Shown: one piece after another, positions 10,484-23,329 of the stretch
How positions within the stretch are numbered: the first letter of the stretch is position 1
Layout: the number at the start of each line of letters is the position of its first letter
Assembly: GCA_037893225.1 (NCBI GenBank)
Contig: JAZGUH010000158.1
Span: 248,001 to 312,000 of the forward strand
Origin: Hippasteria phrygiana
Taxonomy: Eukaryota > Echinodermata > Asteroidea > Valvatida > Goniasteridae
Length of the DNA: 64,000 bases
Direction of reading: 5' to 3'
Made by a program: the position numbers and the translations under genes
Notes under the pieces: generated by a model
The model's input: only the letters and a program-made list of their open reading frames with translations
The model's database searches: none
What the model was told of the DNA's origin: nothing

Positions 10484-13400
10484 TTAAAGAAACATTACTT
10501 GTGCCTGTCAAATTTTTCTGTTTATCAAATTTTCCTTCTCTGACTGTGTAATGCAGAAACTGATTAAACTGTGTTTATCAGAAACTGAATAAGTTTTATT
10601 ATGCTTTTCAAAAATACTTTTGATCAAAATTACATAGAATTGTCTTTAGAGTAAAGAAATAATTTTCTCAAGCGAGGTTCTAATAAATTGAGTAATTTTC
10701 CTGGTTTGCCACTACACATACGTACTATTTCAAGTACAGTGTATCCTAAGACCCTACATGTATTTTCCCTGTGCAGCTGAACTACTGGACAGTGCACCTG
10801 GGCCTAATTTAATGGAGCTGCTGTTGCACCGCTTAACAAATCTTTCCTGTTCAGTGAAAAAGAAGCATGAGATTGAGAACCAGCCAAAGCAATACCTCAG
10901 ATCATATTGTGGCTGGTAAACCTTTTTTTGGCTTAGCAAAAGTTGTCTGTGCTAAGCAGATTTGTATACTACCATGCATCTGCCCACTGTCTACCAAACT
11001 CAAGTCTATTCCCACCTGCCTAGATATCTTGGGCTGGCACCACCCCAGTAAGTAAGCAACTTCTTTGTCGGTGCTTCAGCGACAGTGTCGTGGTATAGCT
11101 CTCCCGCTGCTAGCACAAACTGACTTGTTTGCTCAGGTGAAACTTTTCAGCAAGAGCCAGAAACACTTGTTGCACAGTTGCAAAATACAAGTTGGCAGTG
11201 TATTTCAATATACGCTTCATTGTTGGAAAGCCAAAGGTGGTAACACAAGATTTGTGAGGAAATAAAATAACTGATAATAAATTGTGCACCCTTCAAAAAA
11301 TAGAAACAAATAATGTTTTTTATTGCAGTTAATTACTGTAGTTGGGGCCTTGGAGGTAATAGATAAAATTGGTCTTATCTACATTGTAGCAATAAGAGCC
11401 AGGAAGACTGGGAGAGGTTACTGTTTTGTCTTTTACATATCAATTTGTTAGCACTCGTTTTCAAGTGTTCACGAAGTCACTGATTTTTCTACTGTGGGAA
11501 ATGCCATCAAAAACTGCGCCTTGTTGTACATTTTTGTACACCATTGAAAAGAGGAACAACACTCTGATTTCTTAAAAGAATATAATGAAGAAAACATAAT
11601 TCTACATCAAACTGATATAGAATATTGATTTTTTGAGTGAAAAGAAGGCCCATATTTTTAAGGTTAAAAATGTAGTTTTAGCACAATTTATCACCATTTT
11701 GTTTGTAAAATCACAGTTTTCAGTAGACCAACGTCTCTTCAACTCGCCATGAATAGAAACAGTGCCAATGTATGACATTCTTTAAAAAAGTGTTGTTAAG
11801 AGAGATTCTGGTCTAAGTAATTATAATAAAAACTATTCTGTTTGGACCTTGTTAAGAACCATACTTTTTGGGTTAAAGAAGATGATCACCAATCATAATC
11901 CCGGTTACGCGAGCATTCAAGCTATTGTGTATGCGTGCTGCTATAGTTGAGTCGCACTGGCCGCAGACTGCACTGGGTTTTTCTACATACATGTGTATGT
12001 GCAACTGTATTACATTTTGTAACAATCGTGACACACACAAAATCAAGTAAAACAATAGGAGCGGTTTTGGCCCCAAACAAATTGAACTGTTTGTTGTTTA
12101 GTTGGCAAGTTGTCGGCTGGATATCATATTAGCGCTGATGTAATAATCGAAAGGAGAATTCTAAAAAATAACTGTGATCCTTAGCATTAGGATGCTTGGT
12201 GATGGAGGCTGGGGATTGTGCATCATTTCAGGGGTTCTGTGATAAGGGGCCTTTGATTAGCACCTGCTGTTTGTTAGCCCATATGTCCTTTCTCTATGGT
12301 TAGCCAAAAAGAGTTGGATATCCAGATTTCTCTTTGAAAGGTGCTTTGAGTATGTGCTATGAGCTGGTCCAAGTATGTTAAACAGTCAGAGCTGTGGCTA
12401 ACCAGCGCGTCAACGCAAGGGATGGAACCAACACATGGTGTAGTACTGTCGGGCTTCTTGGTTTGAAAGACTTTGCTTTGATGCCACCTACTATGTCAAT
12501 TGTTGGGAGAGCTTTTGGCCTTCCTCCATGGTGATACTGAATGATAGTGTATACTTAACGTAACATGCATGAGGTGTTGGCACGATACAAGCAGAGCTTA
12601 GTGGGACCCTTGCTGACTGTTGCTTAACTGTTAATTGAGCCACTATGTTTCTGTGTCCTCCAATTCTGTGGACCGAAATCCCCTTTTCACTGTTTGCTGG
12701 CTACACACATCACATATTATGGGTCTGTGTAAATCAAATAAAGTCACATTATTGTGATCGCAATGCAAAGAATAACCATCTCTAGATGTATGTATTGCAG
12801 CACAGTTGGCAGCATTGCACTTTGTTGGATACCGCGAGAACATATTTGATTTTGTCTTAAGTGCTTCACCCATATCAAACGAGCCAGCTAGCTTTTGATG
12901 CTCGGGGGTTAAACTGACTGTTTTCTCAAGAACTTGAGAATAATTTGACCCTTGTGGCTGGAATGATGTAAGCTATCGTGAGCCAGTCGCAGGTAATCCT
13001 ACCGGAGTACTGTAACAATGACTTTGTGCAAAGTCATTTTGCCTGTTCACTTGTTGGCTGTTTTGTGATGAAACTTTATCTTTATTTTAGACTGAGAAGT
13101 ATCAAGGCTTGTATTTCCTGAATATTAAAGAACAAAATTAAAGATGGATGCATGTGAAACAACTGAATCTAAATAATTCATTTTTCAATCAAAGTAGTGA
13201 TTGTCCCATGTGAAGATTTTCTTGTGGATTTTGTCATCAGATTTTGCTTGAAAAATTTAACCTACATAATTTTTGTCCTTATCAGGTAGTTTATTTGCAG
13301 TGGTACTTGTTATGCACAGTAATAAATGTCAAACCCACAGGCAGGTACAATTTCTTTCACGACAATTTCTAATGAACAAATCCCTAACAAACCAAATCAA

Positions 13401-16169
13401 CTTCAGAATTTGTTTGTGCACATTGTGAAAAAACCCCACATGCCATTTAGATTGAGTCCTTTCACACTTTCATTGCCCGCATGTGTTTGCAAATTATTGC
13501 AAACTGCAAAGCGCATTACTCATATCTACAGGCCATATAATATATCTGGGGAGCTTTCTGACTTCTGGCACAACCACCAGGTTGAGCTGGATGAAAGAAA
13601 ATGCGGCAGCGCGTGTAATTGATACAGTGGTGGGGGTAGGTTGGTGTGAGAGGGAAGTGCCTAGGGGAGCAGTAATTTGTCAAAACATTTCTTATTTGTA
13701 CCAGCGGGTTTCCTGTGGTGTTTAGTCAACTTAAGGTCTTCCCCGCTTCCGACCCCCAAAAGTCGGGCAAGAATAGAGCAGTTTATAGCTCCCGTAACAG
13801 GAAAGCCCACGGTGTGCTTATTTAGCCCCAGTTGGTAGGTTTAATCTGTGATTGAATGCAGTTGACAGGGCCGGTGTCCTGTGATGTGATTCTTTGAGAC
13901 ATTTCAGGTGAGTCAAGACCTGCATCTGGCATGTTCTGGACACTATGCCATCATCCTGTGTTCCCATTTTTAATTTACGGCGTGGAGCACATGTAGGTGA
14001 GCCATTCTGTAGACTCACCCATTTCTCTGGCCCCAGAGATTCCCCTCTCCAAGCCCAGAATACATGAAGTTCTCCCCCAGGTATGTTTGGAATCCCAGCA
14101 AAAATTGTTAAGTACTGCAATGCAAGGAATGCCCCCAAAACAAACCCCCTGTGCAATTGTGGGACAGTGGAAGGCTACAGTATCCATTGGGTTGGTAAGG
14201 GAGGGATTGGTGAGCAAACAAACAAATGCCAGGGGTTTGGCTAGCTGAACTGCAGCTAAAGCCATGGTTCCTTGCTCGCGTACCCAAAACCTGTGGGTGC
14301 CAACTCAACTTTTCACCTGTAATGATCATAAGATAAGTGGGCCAAATATTTTAGTGGGGTTAGTGACTTTGTGTTTTCACAGCCTGCGGGCCTGCATGGC
14401 CCCTCATAAGTTGTAGGGTTTTCGATCTTGTCCACACATATCAGGGTGGATTTGAAAAGGTTATCTCAGGGACTCTGTGGCATTCATTCAGTCTGGTTCT
14501 CTCAGAAACAGGTTATTTGTTAGCTGCCACAAACAAGTGCTGAAAGCTCCTCCCCCTTGATAAATGCACAATCAGATGTGAAAACAAGCACTCTCCAGGC
14601 CCAGCTGTCATAGTTTTGGAGAATGGCTCAGGCTGGTTGCCAAATATTTAGATACTTTTTGTTTATTAAGTCTGCCAATCATCAGACTGCATTCCAACAA
14701 TCCAGATTAATGAAGGGAGATCTGTCTGACGTAAGTTAATCAGACAAACGCTGATCAAACTGTAGTGCAGAGAATTATTCTATACATCATCAGTTTATGA
14801 CTGCTGGTCTTATTTTAACATGTTATATGGTTTAAAAAAATGTACTCCAAGATGCTTGAAAATAGATGGATGCTATTTTTGTTGAATTCATGAAATATGA
14901 TATTGACACATTTTCTGCAGAACTTGGTATTGTAACAAACTTCCAGGACTGTCATGAACCCGCATGGTTCTGTCTCATCTGCAAACATTCAGGCCCAATT
15001 GTAAAGTGTACGTGTTTGCGGTCATCCATCCCAAACCAAACAATTGTAATCACACCTTGTAGGTACAACCCTCCCAGCAAGAAGAAACTGTACAAAACTC
15101 TGGCTAGTTTTACAAGTGTCCCAACAAAGTTTTTCACTTTTTTTTAACGGACACCCACGTGCCCCTGATGAGCCTGCCCTGGGGTTGTTGGCCCAGCTTA
15201 GTTCTTGCTTAATAATGGTTCCCTGGTAAAGACAGGGCTCAACACAAAAAAACCTCAAAACTGCGAACATCCCCACACGAGCATGGCTGTATTGTGTTGT
15301 GAAGTTATCCCCCCATTCTGATTGTCTGAATCACTGTTGCTTTAAGATTACTGATGTGTAACTTTTGCGGTCTCCCAAAAGACTGGATGCTGCAGTGCAT
15401 TTTCTGACAGTCATCAGCCAATGGTGCATGTTGTGGACTTTTTTGCATCAGTTCTGTCACATTCTGTCACATGGAAAACTTTCTGAAAAGCTGATCACCA
15501 TTGGTAAGCCTTACCTTGCAAAGGAAAATTAACCACGCATAGAGAATGAATAAAATAATTATTACTACACACAAGCTCAAACTAAATTTATGCAAGGTAT
15601 TGCTTCAGTGGAAGTAAACACATTGTAATTTTTATACTTGTAAACTTTACATGAAACTGCTTGTTAAAAAAAAAAAATACCAGAGGCCTAAACACTAACA
15701 AATGTTGATAAGGTGTGTAAAACTGAAAAAACCAACACTTTTTTTTTGGGGGGGGGGGGGAGTAATCTTTTCGAAAACTACTTAATTTATCTGTGCATTT
15801 ATAATTTGTACCACTTATTAGGGACAAGCATGATGGTGTTATACATATAAAAAGCAGTTGTCTGAGGAAACTTTTATCAAGCATCCCTAAGCATACACAG
15901 CCACTTGTTTGAAAACAGTAATATTTCATCTTCTGAGAGGCAGATGAACATTAATCCCCATTTTGAAGTGCTATTTGTACCAGGGCAATAGATTACCAGG
16001 GCAATAGATTTGATTGGATAGTCACAGCTCCAAGAAAAGTTTCACCAACAAAAGATTGGAGTGGCTCTCCTCCAAAAAGAGGCCAGTTAAATCATGGATC
16101 TTGGGTCCAGCAAGCCAGGACCATACTTCAAAGACATTATTAGCTCTTACCTCAAAGATCTTCAACAAA
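10484..16169. other. 5.7 kb without a recognisable gene
   Basis: AT-rich to balanced unique sequence. 10794-10985 has GGGCCTAATTTAATGGAGCTG and GCTTAGCAAAA motifs resembling a diverged copy of the repeat class at 45739-45960. A poly-G run lies at 15748-15760. A 16-bp direct duplication (ACCAGGGCAATAGATT) occurs at 15979-16010. Open frames of 80-110 codons near 13.3-14.3 kb overlap on both strands and show no family motif. Confidence 0.45.
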
Positions 16170-16572
16170 AGCCGTGTCCGCATTGGACTTTTTTGGGTAA
16201 AATGTACAGAGACTGTTGTCAACTTGTCAAAATTAAGTCCAGTGTGGACAGCCGATAAACTTTCCCAATTGTTAATTGTCGATCGTCGGTTGTCTGTTTA
16301 TCCCTCCGCAGTGGCAACTTTTACAGGTCCAACCGTGTAGCGAAAGAGTCACGTGGCAGTTTTACGTCGCTGAAAAGTCCAGTGCGGACAGCCACTGTAA
16401 TGTACATTGTAAAACGTGCATTTTGATCATGTGCTTTCCGTGCTTGACTACTGCAAAGTTGACGTGGTCAAGGACTTTCCGCTAGCCATGCAATCCAAGT
16501 GAGGATGCACGGAAGAATAACCACAGTGGAATGTTAACAATCACGCAAGGTATCTTTTGAAAACGCAGCTAA
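16170..16572 (+). mobile_element. ~400-bp TIR element, GCCGTGTCCGCATTGGACT family (copy 1)
   Basis: Starts AGCCGTGTCCGCATTGGACT and can be followed through shared blocks (GTCGATCGTCGGTT, TCCGCAGTGG, ACGTGGCAGTTTTACG, GAATAACCACAGTGGA) also present in the copies at 17389-17776 and 62011-62397. The right end is decayed. Internal AGTCCAGTG(C/T)GGACAGCC motifs repeat the terminal sequence, giving a modular structure. No transposase frame. Non-autonomous by inference. Confidence 0.7.
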
Positions 16573-16775
16573 AGTCCTATAACCTCTCTCCAAATATGGT
16601 AAAGTTATTCAGTATTGTTGAGTTGACACAAGTCAGGTTGGCCAACTGTTAGACCCAGCTTTATGCTAAGATCATAGTTGATAGCAAGATGAAGCAGGAG
16701 TTGCTCTTCAGGAGTGGGGCTGTTATTTCAGGGGGATTACGTCAAGGGACCATACCCTTCTCTCAGGGGTCGAAA

Positions 16776-16825
16776 GGCCTTTTCACACTACGAAAAATCT
16801 CTGTGTTGTACACAGGTCCGACAAA
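16776..16825. mobile_element. Terminal fragment of the 8282-9754 transposon family
   Basis: GGCCTTTTCACACTACGAAA and the following ~30 bp match the left end of the 8282 element. The match stops where the next element begins, so this is a truncated end. Confidence 0.65.
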
Positions 16826-17318
16826 GGTCCCCTTTAAAAACAGACAATCGCCGTATTTTAGTTAAAATGGATTTTGGACGTAAAAATTACGGTACTGTGA
16901 CCTGGAAAAAAATCACCTGTCCGTAGTTTCCCTGTTTTAACGTCAATTATACAAAGAGGATGCAAATGTCAAGATTACTTTGTCAAAATTTGCTGTAAAT
17001 ATACAGCAACACTAATGAAGTGTTGTTTATTTACAGAGAATTTAGTGTTCTACACATCTCAATAAGCAGCAACTGACCAATCAGAACTAAAGAAATTTGT
17101 GTTTGCTAAAGCTAAACAGCAAACTGTGCATGCGTAAAGATGATTTCACTGCACAGTATCCTTGCGAAAATTGCGTTTATACATTCATATGACCAATCTT
17201 GGTGATTGTCGCACGGATGTTGCATAGATGCGAAAGGTGGTCTCGATCCCTGTCACCAACCGCATGGGACCACAGAGATCACACGGGACCCATGTTTCCA
17301 ACAGTCGTGTGAAATGGG
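16826..17318 (-). mobile_element. TIR element, CATTTCACACGA family (copy, minus)
   Basis: On the minus strand it begins CCCATTTCACACGACTGTTG and proceeds through GGGATCGAGACC, ACATCCGTG, GACCAATCAGAACT-like and TCCTCTTTGTATAATTGA blocks in the same order as the full element at 50885-51588. It is truncated at its far end against the 16776-16825 fragment. Confidence 0.7.
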
Positions 17319-17388
17319 CGAAACATGGGCACTGGCAGCTCGCCTTTGCCCAATTCCTAGGTACAGAAAGGATCAATAGTCGACAAAA

Positions 17389-17776
17389 AGCCGTGTTCGC
17401 ATTGGAGACTGTTGTCAACTTGTCTAAATTAAGTCCAGTGTAGACAGCCGGTAACCTTTCCAAATGTTGTGTCGATCGTCGGTTCTCAGTTTATCCTTCC
17501 GCAGTGGGAACTTTTACAGGGCCAACCATGTCTCGGAAGAGTTACGTGGCAGTTTTACGCAGCTGAAAAGTCCAGTGCAGACAGCCACTGTAATGTAAAA
17601 CGTGCAGTTTGATCACATGCTTTCTGTCTGCATGCAACTGCAAAGTTTACGTGGCCAAGGACTTTCAGGGAGCCGTGTAATCCAAGTGCGGACGCACTGA
17701 AGAATAACCACAGTGGAGTGTTAACTATCACGCACGGTAACTGTTGACAATAGTTAGTCCAATGCAAACGCGGTTA
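17389..17776 (+). mobile_element. ~388-bp TIR element, GCCGTGTCCGCATTGGACT family (copy 2)
   Basis: Left end AGCCGTGTTCGCATTGGA; right end AGTCCAATGCAAACGCGG, its approximate complement. The interior matches 16170-16572 block by block, in the same orientation. An internal reading frame common to the copies (…VVNLSKLSPV) derives from the repeated AAGTCCAGTG motif and is not evidence of a protein. Confidence 0.75.
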
Positions 17777-20700
17777 TACTTTACTACTGTCAAAGTACTA
17801 AATAGGCCAGGATCTGTCAAGTCCCCTCTAAACTTCCTCGAGTTGAGTCATGATCAAGTGTGCACATAGGCCTGTATGCATACACAAGTACAGACATATA
17901 GTCGTACTTTCCCAATACTTCCGAGGACAATGCTTTGTGTTTCCTATTGTTCCTTTAATATAACCCAACCCCATAGACTAAGCACATAATTATTGTTACT
18001 TCCGAGGACCGATTTCAACAAAAGACTGACTTGCGAGGGGTTCTTTTGTATTTTTTTCTCCTGTTTGGACGTATACAACAGAACCTGCACACAAACTTTG
18101 GGTTTGTGGGGGTACTTGCATTGTGCTCCCATTATCCCTAATATTTAGAATTTCTCTTGTGGGCCACCTTTACACAAATACCAACTTGTGGGATTGCATT
18201 GTTCCCGTAGTGTGAGGACCTCACAAGACTGTAGTCTAATATGTGCATGTATGCCAACATATAAAAACATACTGTGCTCAACTAACAATTGTCTAACTAC
18301 CTGACCTCTATTGACAATTGTCAGGAATTCTGTCTTTCAATTCTAGATTTTTTCCAGACAGGTTATAATAAAAAAATGATTAATTTGTGTTTCTAATGCA
18401 TTCCTTAAAAAATATATGGATTACAAATACTATACGTAAATCCGAGCACAAGCTTGATTGCAATGGTGGGACATCTCAGTTTTCACCTTAAGCTGTGTGA
18501 TAACTTGGAACAATACGTACTGCCTGTGCCACAATGCCGTGGCCAAAACTGCAACGTCATGTCAGTGTGCAGCTATCACAACTCAGATTTGTGTACTACG
18601 AAATCAGCAAATTTTTCATTAACCAAAAACCAATACATCAGAACAACAGTCAGTTAGACTAATCAAGGTTAGATTTGTCAGAAAATGATAGTGTATGTAT
18701 TTCAGTATCTTTCGAAGTACATTAGAATTTAGATCCAAAATATTGTGAAATACATCTACATACCTTGAGTTCCGTTGGGACACATGACCGTTAAATAGAC
18801 TTTTAGCCACTGTTAAATTTTCAACACAGCCTTTCAAAGGAATGATTAACATACATAGACCCTATCCATTACCAGCACATTGTCCCTGACCCCAGCCTAA
18901 TTACTTCACAATGCTTCATCAACACACTCCAAACACGCAAACTGCCCGCAAAAACAAGACAGCCTTCAGTTTCAAAAGCTACTTTTCGCTGTATGACAAA
19001 TGTTTCGCATGCATGTTAAGCACTTGTATTACAATAGCCCATTCTGTCCAAGAGCTGTTTTTTTATAGTATGAAAATAAACTTATGAGTCAAGTGGGGCT
19101 CTTATTCAAGTTATTGACTCTGACCTTGCCTGTCAACCTTGGGGGGGTGGGGGGGGGGGTTGTCCCATGAACAATTTCTTATTAGAGCAGACCTTGTGCA
19201 TGCATGTCTGTACAGGTCTGTGCACAATGGATAAGTACACATGCATAAGTGTACACGTAGACAGGTACCCAGGTACAGTACTCATTGAGTGGGTATGTCC
19301 ATAGAGCTCTATGGTATGCACAACTTTTTGCTGCCTATCAGTTTGTAGTTGGAGTGCATTTGGCATCATTGGGAAAACTTTTTCGCACTTGGGAATGAGA
19401 ATTTCTGGAATTTGTGTGCAATATACATGTACAATGTACATGTACATGTACTCTAGAAAATTAACGCTGTGAAATATCACATGCCCATTTGTCACTTGGC
19501 AAAGTTTGCATTGACTTTGCTCAAGTTATGAAAATATAGATTTTTTTGGGGGGTGGGGGGGGGGGGGGGTTATACTGAATTTTGGCTTTTTAAATTTTGG
19601 AGAGTTGGTACATGTAGGTATACTTTAACAGTATTTAAATGTATGCTATTTGGAGTAGTCAAAATGTTACACCAAAAATTCTATAGGCCCACGCCATAAG
19701 CTCATGTGACAGTATTCATGCTTTTAAAAGCACTGGATGCTGGTGAAGGTTTAAAATACAAACACACAAAGTCCATAGGGGTAGATGCTATTCGGACTGT
19801 CCCACTTTCGTAATATTCAGGCATATTGTGGTTGTTAATGTTGTTACACTCTAACAAAGGCGCTCAGTATTCATGTCATTGTACTCATGATGTGACACAA
19901 CTTCTTACCCCTTAAAGCAGCAGAATCAAGCAGTGTTATATATTCCAATCATGAGAGAAAATGGTGTTTAGACATGTAGATCAAAAATTGCCCGATCCCA
20001 AGAGGTCACAAAATAAACTTTTGTTGTCATCCTGCAGATATAAATCCTGTAGCAATTTGCTTTTAGAGCTTTCCTCCTGGGAGATAGCAGTGACAATTTG
20101 ATAATCCCAAGCACAGTCAGGGGAGCTGACTTCACCAAGTCCAGCATACTGCAGGGTTACAATTTAGGTGTTTCTGACAGGGATGTTTAGGGAATAAAAA
20201 AGGCATTGATAGACAGAGCAGTGACAGCTCTGCTAGAGTTTAGCCTGGTATGTAATTGCTGTTTTGTGTGGATGATGGAAGGCCTTTATTATCATTTGTG
20301 ATTTTTGACCTAGTACTAAGACAGTTTCTGGATTATTGTACCATACCAGCCATTGTGGAAAGGAGCCCAGCATCATTGATCATACACACTCAACAATAGT
20401 AGTTATGTTATAGCATGCTGTAGGAATCACAAAGGCAAAAGGTTTTAAACTAAAATTTTCACTTCAAAGGAATGCATTCCCGGAAACAGCTTCAAAGGCT
20501 TTTGGCATGTCTGGCAGTGCCCCTGCAAAAACCTTGACGGGAAACAAAATGGGTCAGACACAGTGTTGCTGACCCCAGATAAAGATTAACCTGATGTCTC
20601 TTTTAGTAAAATGATACAACAAAAAGACATTCACCTGTTAATTCTTGATGACCCAATTATGATCCTTTCAGGTGTTACAGCCTGTCATCACCCCATGAAC

Positions 20701-21335
20701 CCCTGGGACTCTGTGGTCTGAACAACCCAGTCTACCCCCAAGCAGTCTAAAGACTGACCACTTACAGCCGAAATCCATATTTCCTATCTCTTCCTCCACT
20801 TCCCCCTCATGGCTCTAGCATGGAGCTATAAAAAGCTCCATGGTTCTTGGTTGTGTCATTATAAATGAAATGCTGCAGTCCCTCATATGCACAGATGACC
20901 TCGTTTTGGATGAGTTCAGTCCAAAACTCAGGCGACACTTTACCCTCAACTTTGTAAAGGTTTTTGAAGCTGCCTGATTGCTAAAGTTTCCTTTCTTTGA
21001 TTCCAGATGGTTGGGACAATCTTTCTCACACATGTTTTCTGACCTCAGCGCAATATATATTCTTGCAGTGTTCAATGAACTGTCCAGATAAAAAAAGATC
21101 CCCGAGCAATCTTATAATAAGTAACAAGGAATGTAAAAATGCAGAGGGCAGATGTAACAAGTCCTAAAGAAACTAAATTGCACAAACATTTCAAGTTTGA
21201 GATTGGCCAGTGGTCTAGACATGAGCATTCTGTGCCAAAGGGAAATTTGTAACTTAGACCTTTCTCTTGTCAGTTCATTTGGCTGTGCTGCCCTGTATGA
21301 AACTGGTACTGGAGTGGAGTGGAGTGCAGGACCTA
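17777..21335. other. 3.6 kb without a recognisable gene
   Basis: Unique AT-rich sequence. Contains poly-G runs at 19141-19160 and 19548-19569 and an ACATGTACAATGTACATGTA-type palindrome cluster at 19425-19450. A short inverted repeat (CAATTGTC ... GACAATTG) lies at 18286-18320. No coding motif seen. Confidence 0.45.
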
Positions 21336-21582
21336 AAGGGTGGGTGCAATGAAATTGTAAAAAAAAAAAAAAATTCTTTTACAATATAAGAAATGGTGAT
21401 TAAAATGTGTTTTTCCGTATTTCTGCCCATTTTTGGCGTTTAATTTTCCCGGAATAAAGTTCCCCCCTTTCTCTATTGTTTCCGTGCCCCTAACAGCATG
21501 ACACCATCTAGGGGTATGCATTTATAGGTAGTAAAAAGAACCGGGTACCCGATTGAAAAAAATACCGGTATCCGTAGACCCA

Positions 21583-21765
21583 GCACGATATGGGGCAGAG
21601 GGGTACCCCCCTTTTGTCCCTATACCCTATACACTTTCCAGACTATTGTTACCTAACACATCCCCCCTAGAGATCTGAAAAGAATTCCTGAGATTCCGGG
21701 AACACAATGACCAACACAAAAGAGGGGGGGGGGGGGGGGGGGGGTCCCTCTGCCCCATATTGTGC
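21583..21765. mobile_element. 183-bp TIR element inside the hAT-like copy
   Basis: GCACGATATGGGGCAGAGGG at the left and CCCTCTGCCCCATATTGTGC at the right are complementary with one mismatch. The sequence is absent from the matching place in the 7318-7919 copy. A poly-G run (21724-21744) lies within it. No exact target duplication could be defined. Confidence 0.65.
21724..21744. repeat. Poly-G tract (21 bp)
   Basis: Uninterrupted G run inside the 183-bp TIR element. Confidence 0.95.
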
Positions 21766-22408
21766 ATCATATGGGTATCCGGGTACCTGTTAAAGAAACC
21801 CAACTCAAAACTTCCAATCCCAGAAGTTGTAATAATGTCTTTCTCTGAGATTCAAAAAGTCTGATTTCAGACAAAAGTCTCATGCAAAATCTCATGCCTG
21901 TCCAGTAAACATGATCACTTCTCCACCTTTGCGTGTGCCAGCACATGCATGTGCCGGCATATCACAAAAGGCAGTTGTCCGGAAGCTTTATATAGTTGTA
22001 TTTATTGTGGAATAAGGCATGCTATTATGTCTCGTCCAGGCTCTTTATCCATACCCAGACTACAAAAACCACGACCGGTAAATTCCCGTTGTTGTCAACT
22101 TTGGTGAGCGTCATAAACGTGAAATCTGTGCTGGTTTCCCCATGTAGTCCGGTTTTAATTTTGAAAATTCTCGACAAATAACACTCAAAACCTTTGCTTT
22201 TTCATTGTCTGGGAAGTTACTATGCGATAATATAAAGTTGTCAGGTACTCGATTCCACAATCTGGAACCGGTTCTAGACACGAAGGGTCGGGTATCGGTT
22301 ACCAGGTTCCGATGCACACCCCTAACGTCATCTCGGGAACACGGAAACTCAGCGAGAGTAGTTTGATCATACATGTACGTGTGCGTGGGTGAGTTTAGCT
22401 AAGCTATA

Positions 22409-22774
22409 AAAAGAGCTGCACGGATAATCCTTAAATGTACCTCCCTCACCCCCTCAGCTGATATGTTTGCCAGACTAAATTGGATTCCTTTTAATGAAAG
22501 AGTTCAGTCTAAAAAGGCTATCCTTGTTTTCAAAAGCCTTAACAAAATGACTCCTTTGTACATGACAAATCTGTTCACACCACTTACAGTGATTCGTGAA
22601 ACATGACAATCGACCCAAATGGCACTAAAAGTTCCTTTCGCCAAAAAGGAATGCTACGTGACAAGTTTCGCTGTGAGTGGTGCTAGTATATGGAATAATC
22701 TGCCTGAACAAATGAGAACCATAAACACCTTAAGTACATTTAAATCGGAGCTACGTAAAGCCATCTATCAGTGA
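22409..22774 (+). pseudogene. C-terminal fragment of LINE reverse transcriptase (CR1/L2-like)
   Basis: The frame opens with KRAARIIL, passes through LNWIPFNERVQSKKAILVFK and SLNKMTPLYM, and later SFAVSGASIWNNLPEQM and LSTFKSELRKAIYQ, ending at TGA 22772-22774. This is the thumb/C-terminal region that ends CR1/L2/Rex-type polymerases, whose role is target-primed reverse transcription of the element's RNA. The polymerase fingers and palm, with the catalytic FADD box, and the endonuclease are absent. One in-frame TGA at 22604-22606 replaces a sense codon, probably CGA. It is a dead fragment. Confidence 0.75.
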
Positions 22775-23061
22775 TATTTCTGCCATTTACGCTGATCTGC
22801 GGAGTTATAAACTTGGTTGCCAAAATACTTTGGAGCCGTATGGGAATTTCCCTTTGTTTTTCACCCTAAAAGTTTTTTTCGCGTTTTTTTCGCCCATCCC
22901 ATAAATCAGCAATAGGCTTCTACTGGAGAGTTAAAAAGTTAACCGAAAATATATTTATTTGTGTAAAAATTATTGTATTTGTTTAAATATTTTGTATGAA
23001 TGTGTAAATTTTGCAGTTTTAACTAATAATATGCAGGGCCCCCAATGGAAACCAGTTTTAA

Positions 23062-23255
23062 CCCCTTGCGTACGGTTGACACAAATACGTGCCGATTGAA
23101 ATTGCCACCTGGCCGGGTGACGTCTATACACGTCAATTTCTGCATTTTCAATCCATTATTGGGGTATTGTGTACTTTCTGCACAAGCCTCTTGTTTCCGT
23201 TTCGCTTGGCTGCATAACCCGGCCTGGTGCCCCGGCGCCACCCGTTGGCAAGGGG
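23062..23255. mobile_element. 194-bp piggyBac-like MITE in the LINE 3' UTR
   Basis: Flanked by TTAA at 23058-23061 and 23256-23259. Ends CCCCTTGCGTACGG and GTTGGCAAGGGG. Removing the element plus one TTAA restores a continuous LINE 3' UTR. A second copy with the same ends and an internal TTTCAATCCATT block is at 29053-29266. CCCC/GGGG ends with TTAA duplication indicate piggyBac-type transposition. Confidence 0.8.
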
Positions 23256-23297
23256 TTAAACTGTTTGGGCACACCCTGGGTAAAGAAATGTAATTAA

Positions 23298-23323
23298 TAA
23301 ATAAATAAATAAATAAATAAATA
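23298..23323. repeat. (AAAT)n tail of the LINE
   Basis: Tandem AATA/AAAT units at the 3' end of the LINE fragment, typical of CR1/L2-like elements that end in short tandem units rather than poly-A. Confidence 0.85.
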
Positions 23324-23329
23324 GCTATT

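Larger units (their letters stand above)
21509..22324. mobile_element. hAT-like element, TAGGGGTGTGCAT family (copy 2)
   Basis: Ends TAGGGGTATGCAT and ATGCACACCCCTA. Flanks ACACCATC (21501-21508) and ACGTCATC (22325-22332) match at 6 of 8 positions, an aged 8-bp duplication. The interior matches 7318-7919 in order and orientation, except for an extra ~183 bp near the left end that is a separate insertion. Confidence 0.8.
22408..23324 (+). mobile_element. 5'-truncated CR1/L2-type LINE
   Basis: Contains only the last ~120 codons of a reverse-transcriptase ORF, a 3' UTR and a tail of AAATA/AAAT repeats (23298-23323). Possible short target duplication AGCTAT at both sides (about 22402-22407 and 23323-23328). 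The 3' UTR is split by a TTAA-flanked MITE at 23062-23255. 5' truncation and a short-unit tail are usual for CR1/L2-clade LINEs. Confidence 0.75.

Noticed and set aside
13326..14329. Cluster of 70-112-codon frames
   Set aside because: They overlap on opposite strands, lack any family motif and have no splice or start context.
16020..17463. Shared peptide TVVNLSKLSPV in several frames
   Set aside because: It comes from the repeated AAGTCCAGTG motif of a non-autonomous element and appears on either strand of the copies.
22111..22374. Minus frame with GSRLWNRVPDN, resembling a reverse-transcriptase tail
   Set aside because: It is antisense through the end of the hAT-like element, where GATTCCACAATCTGGAACC gives the resemblance by chance; the real LINE fragment is on plus from 22409.
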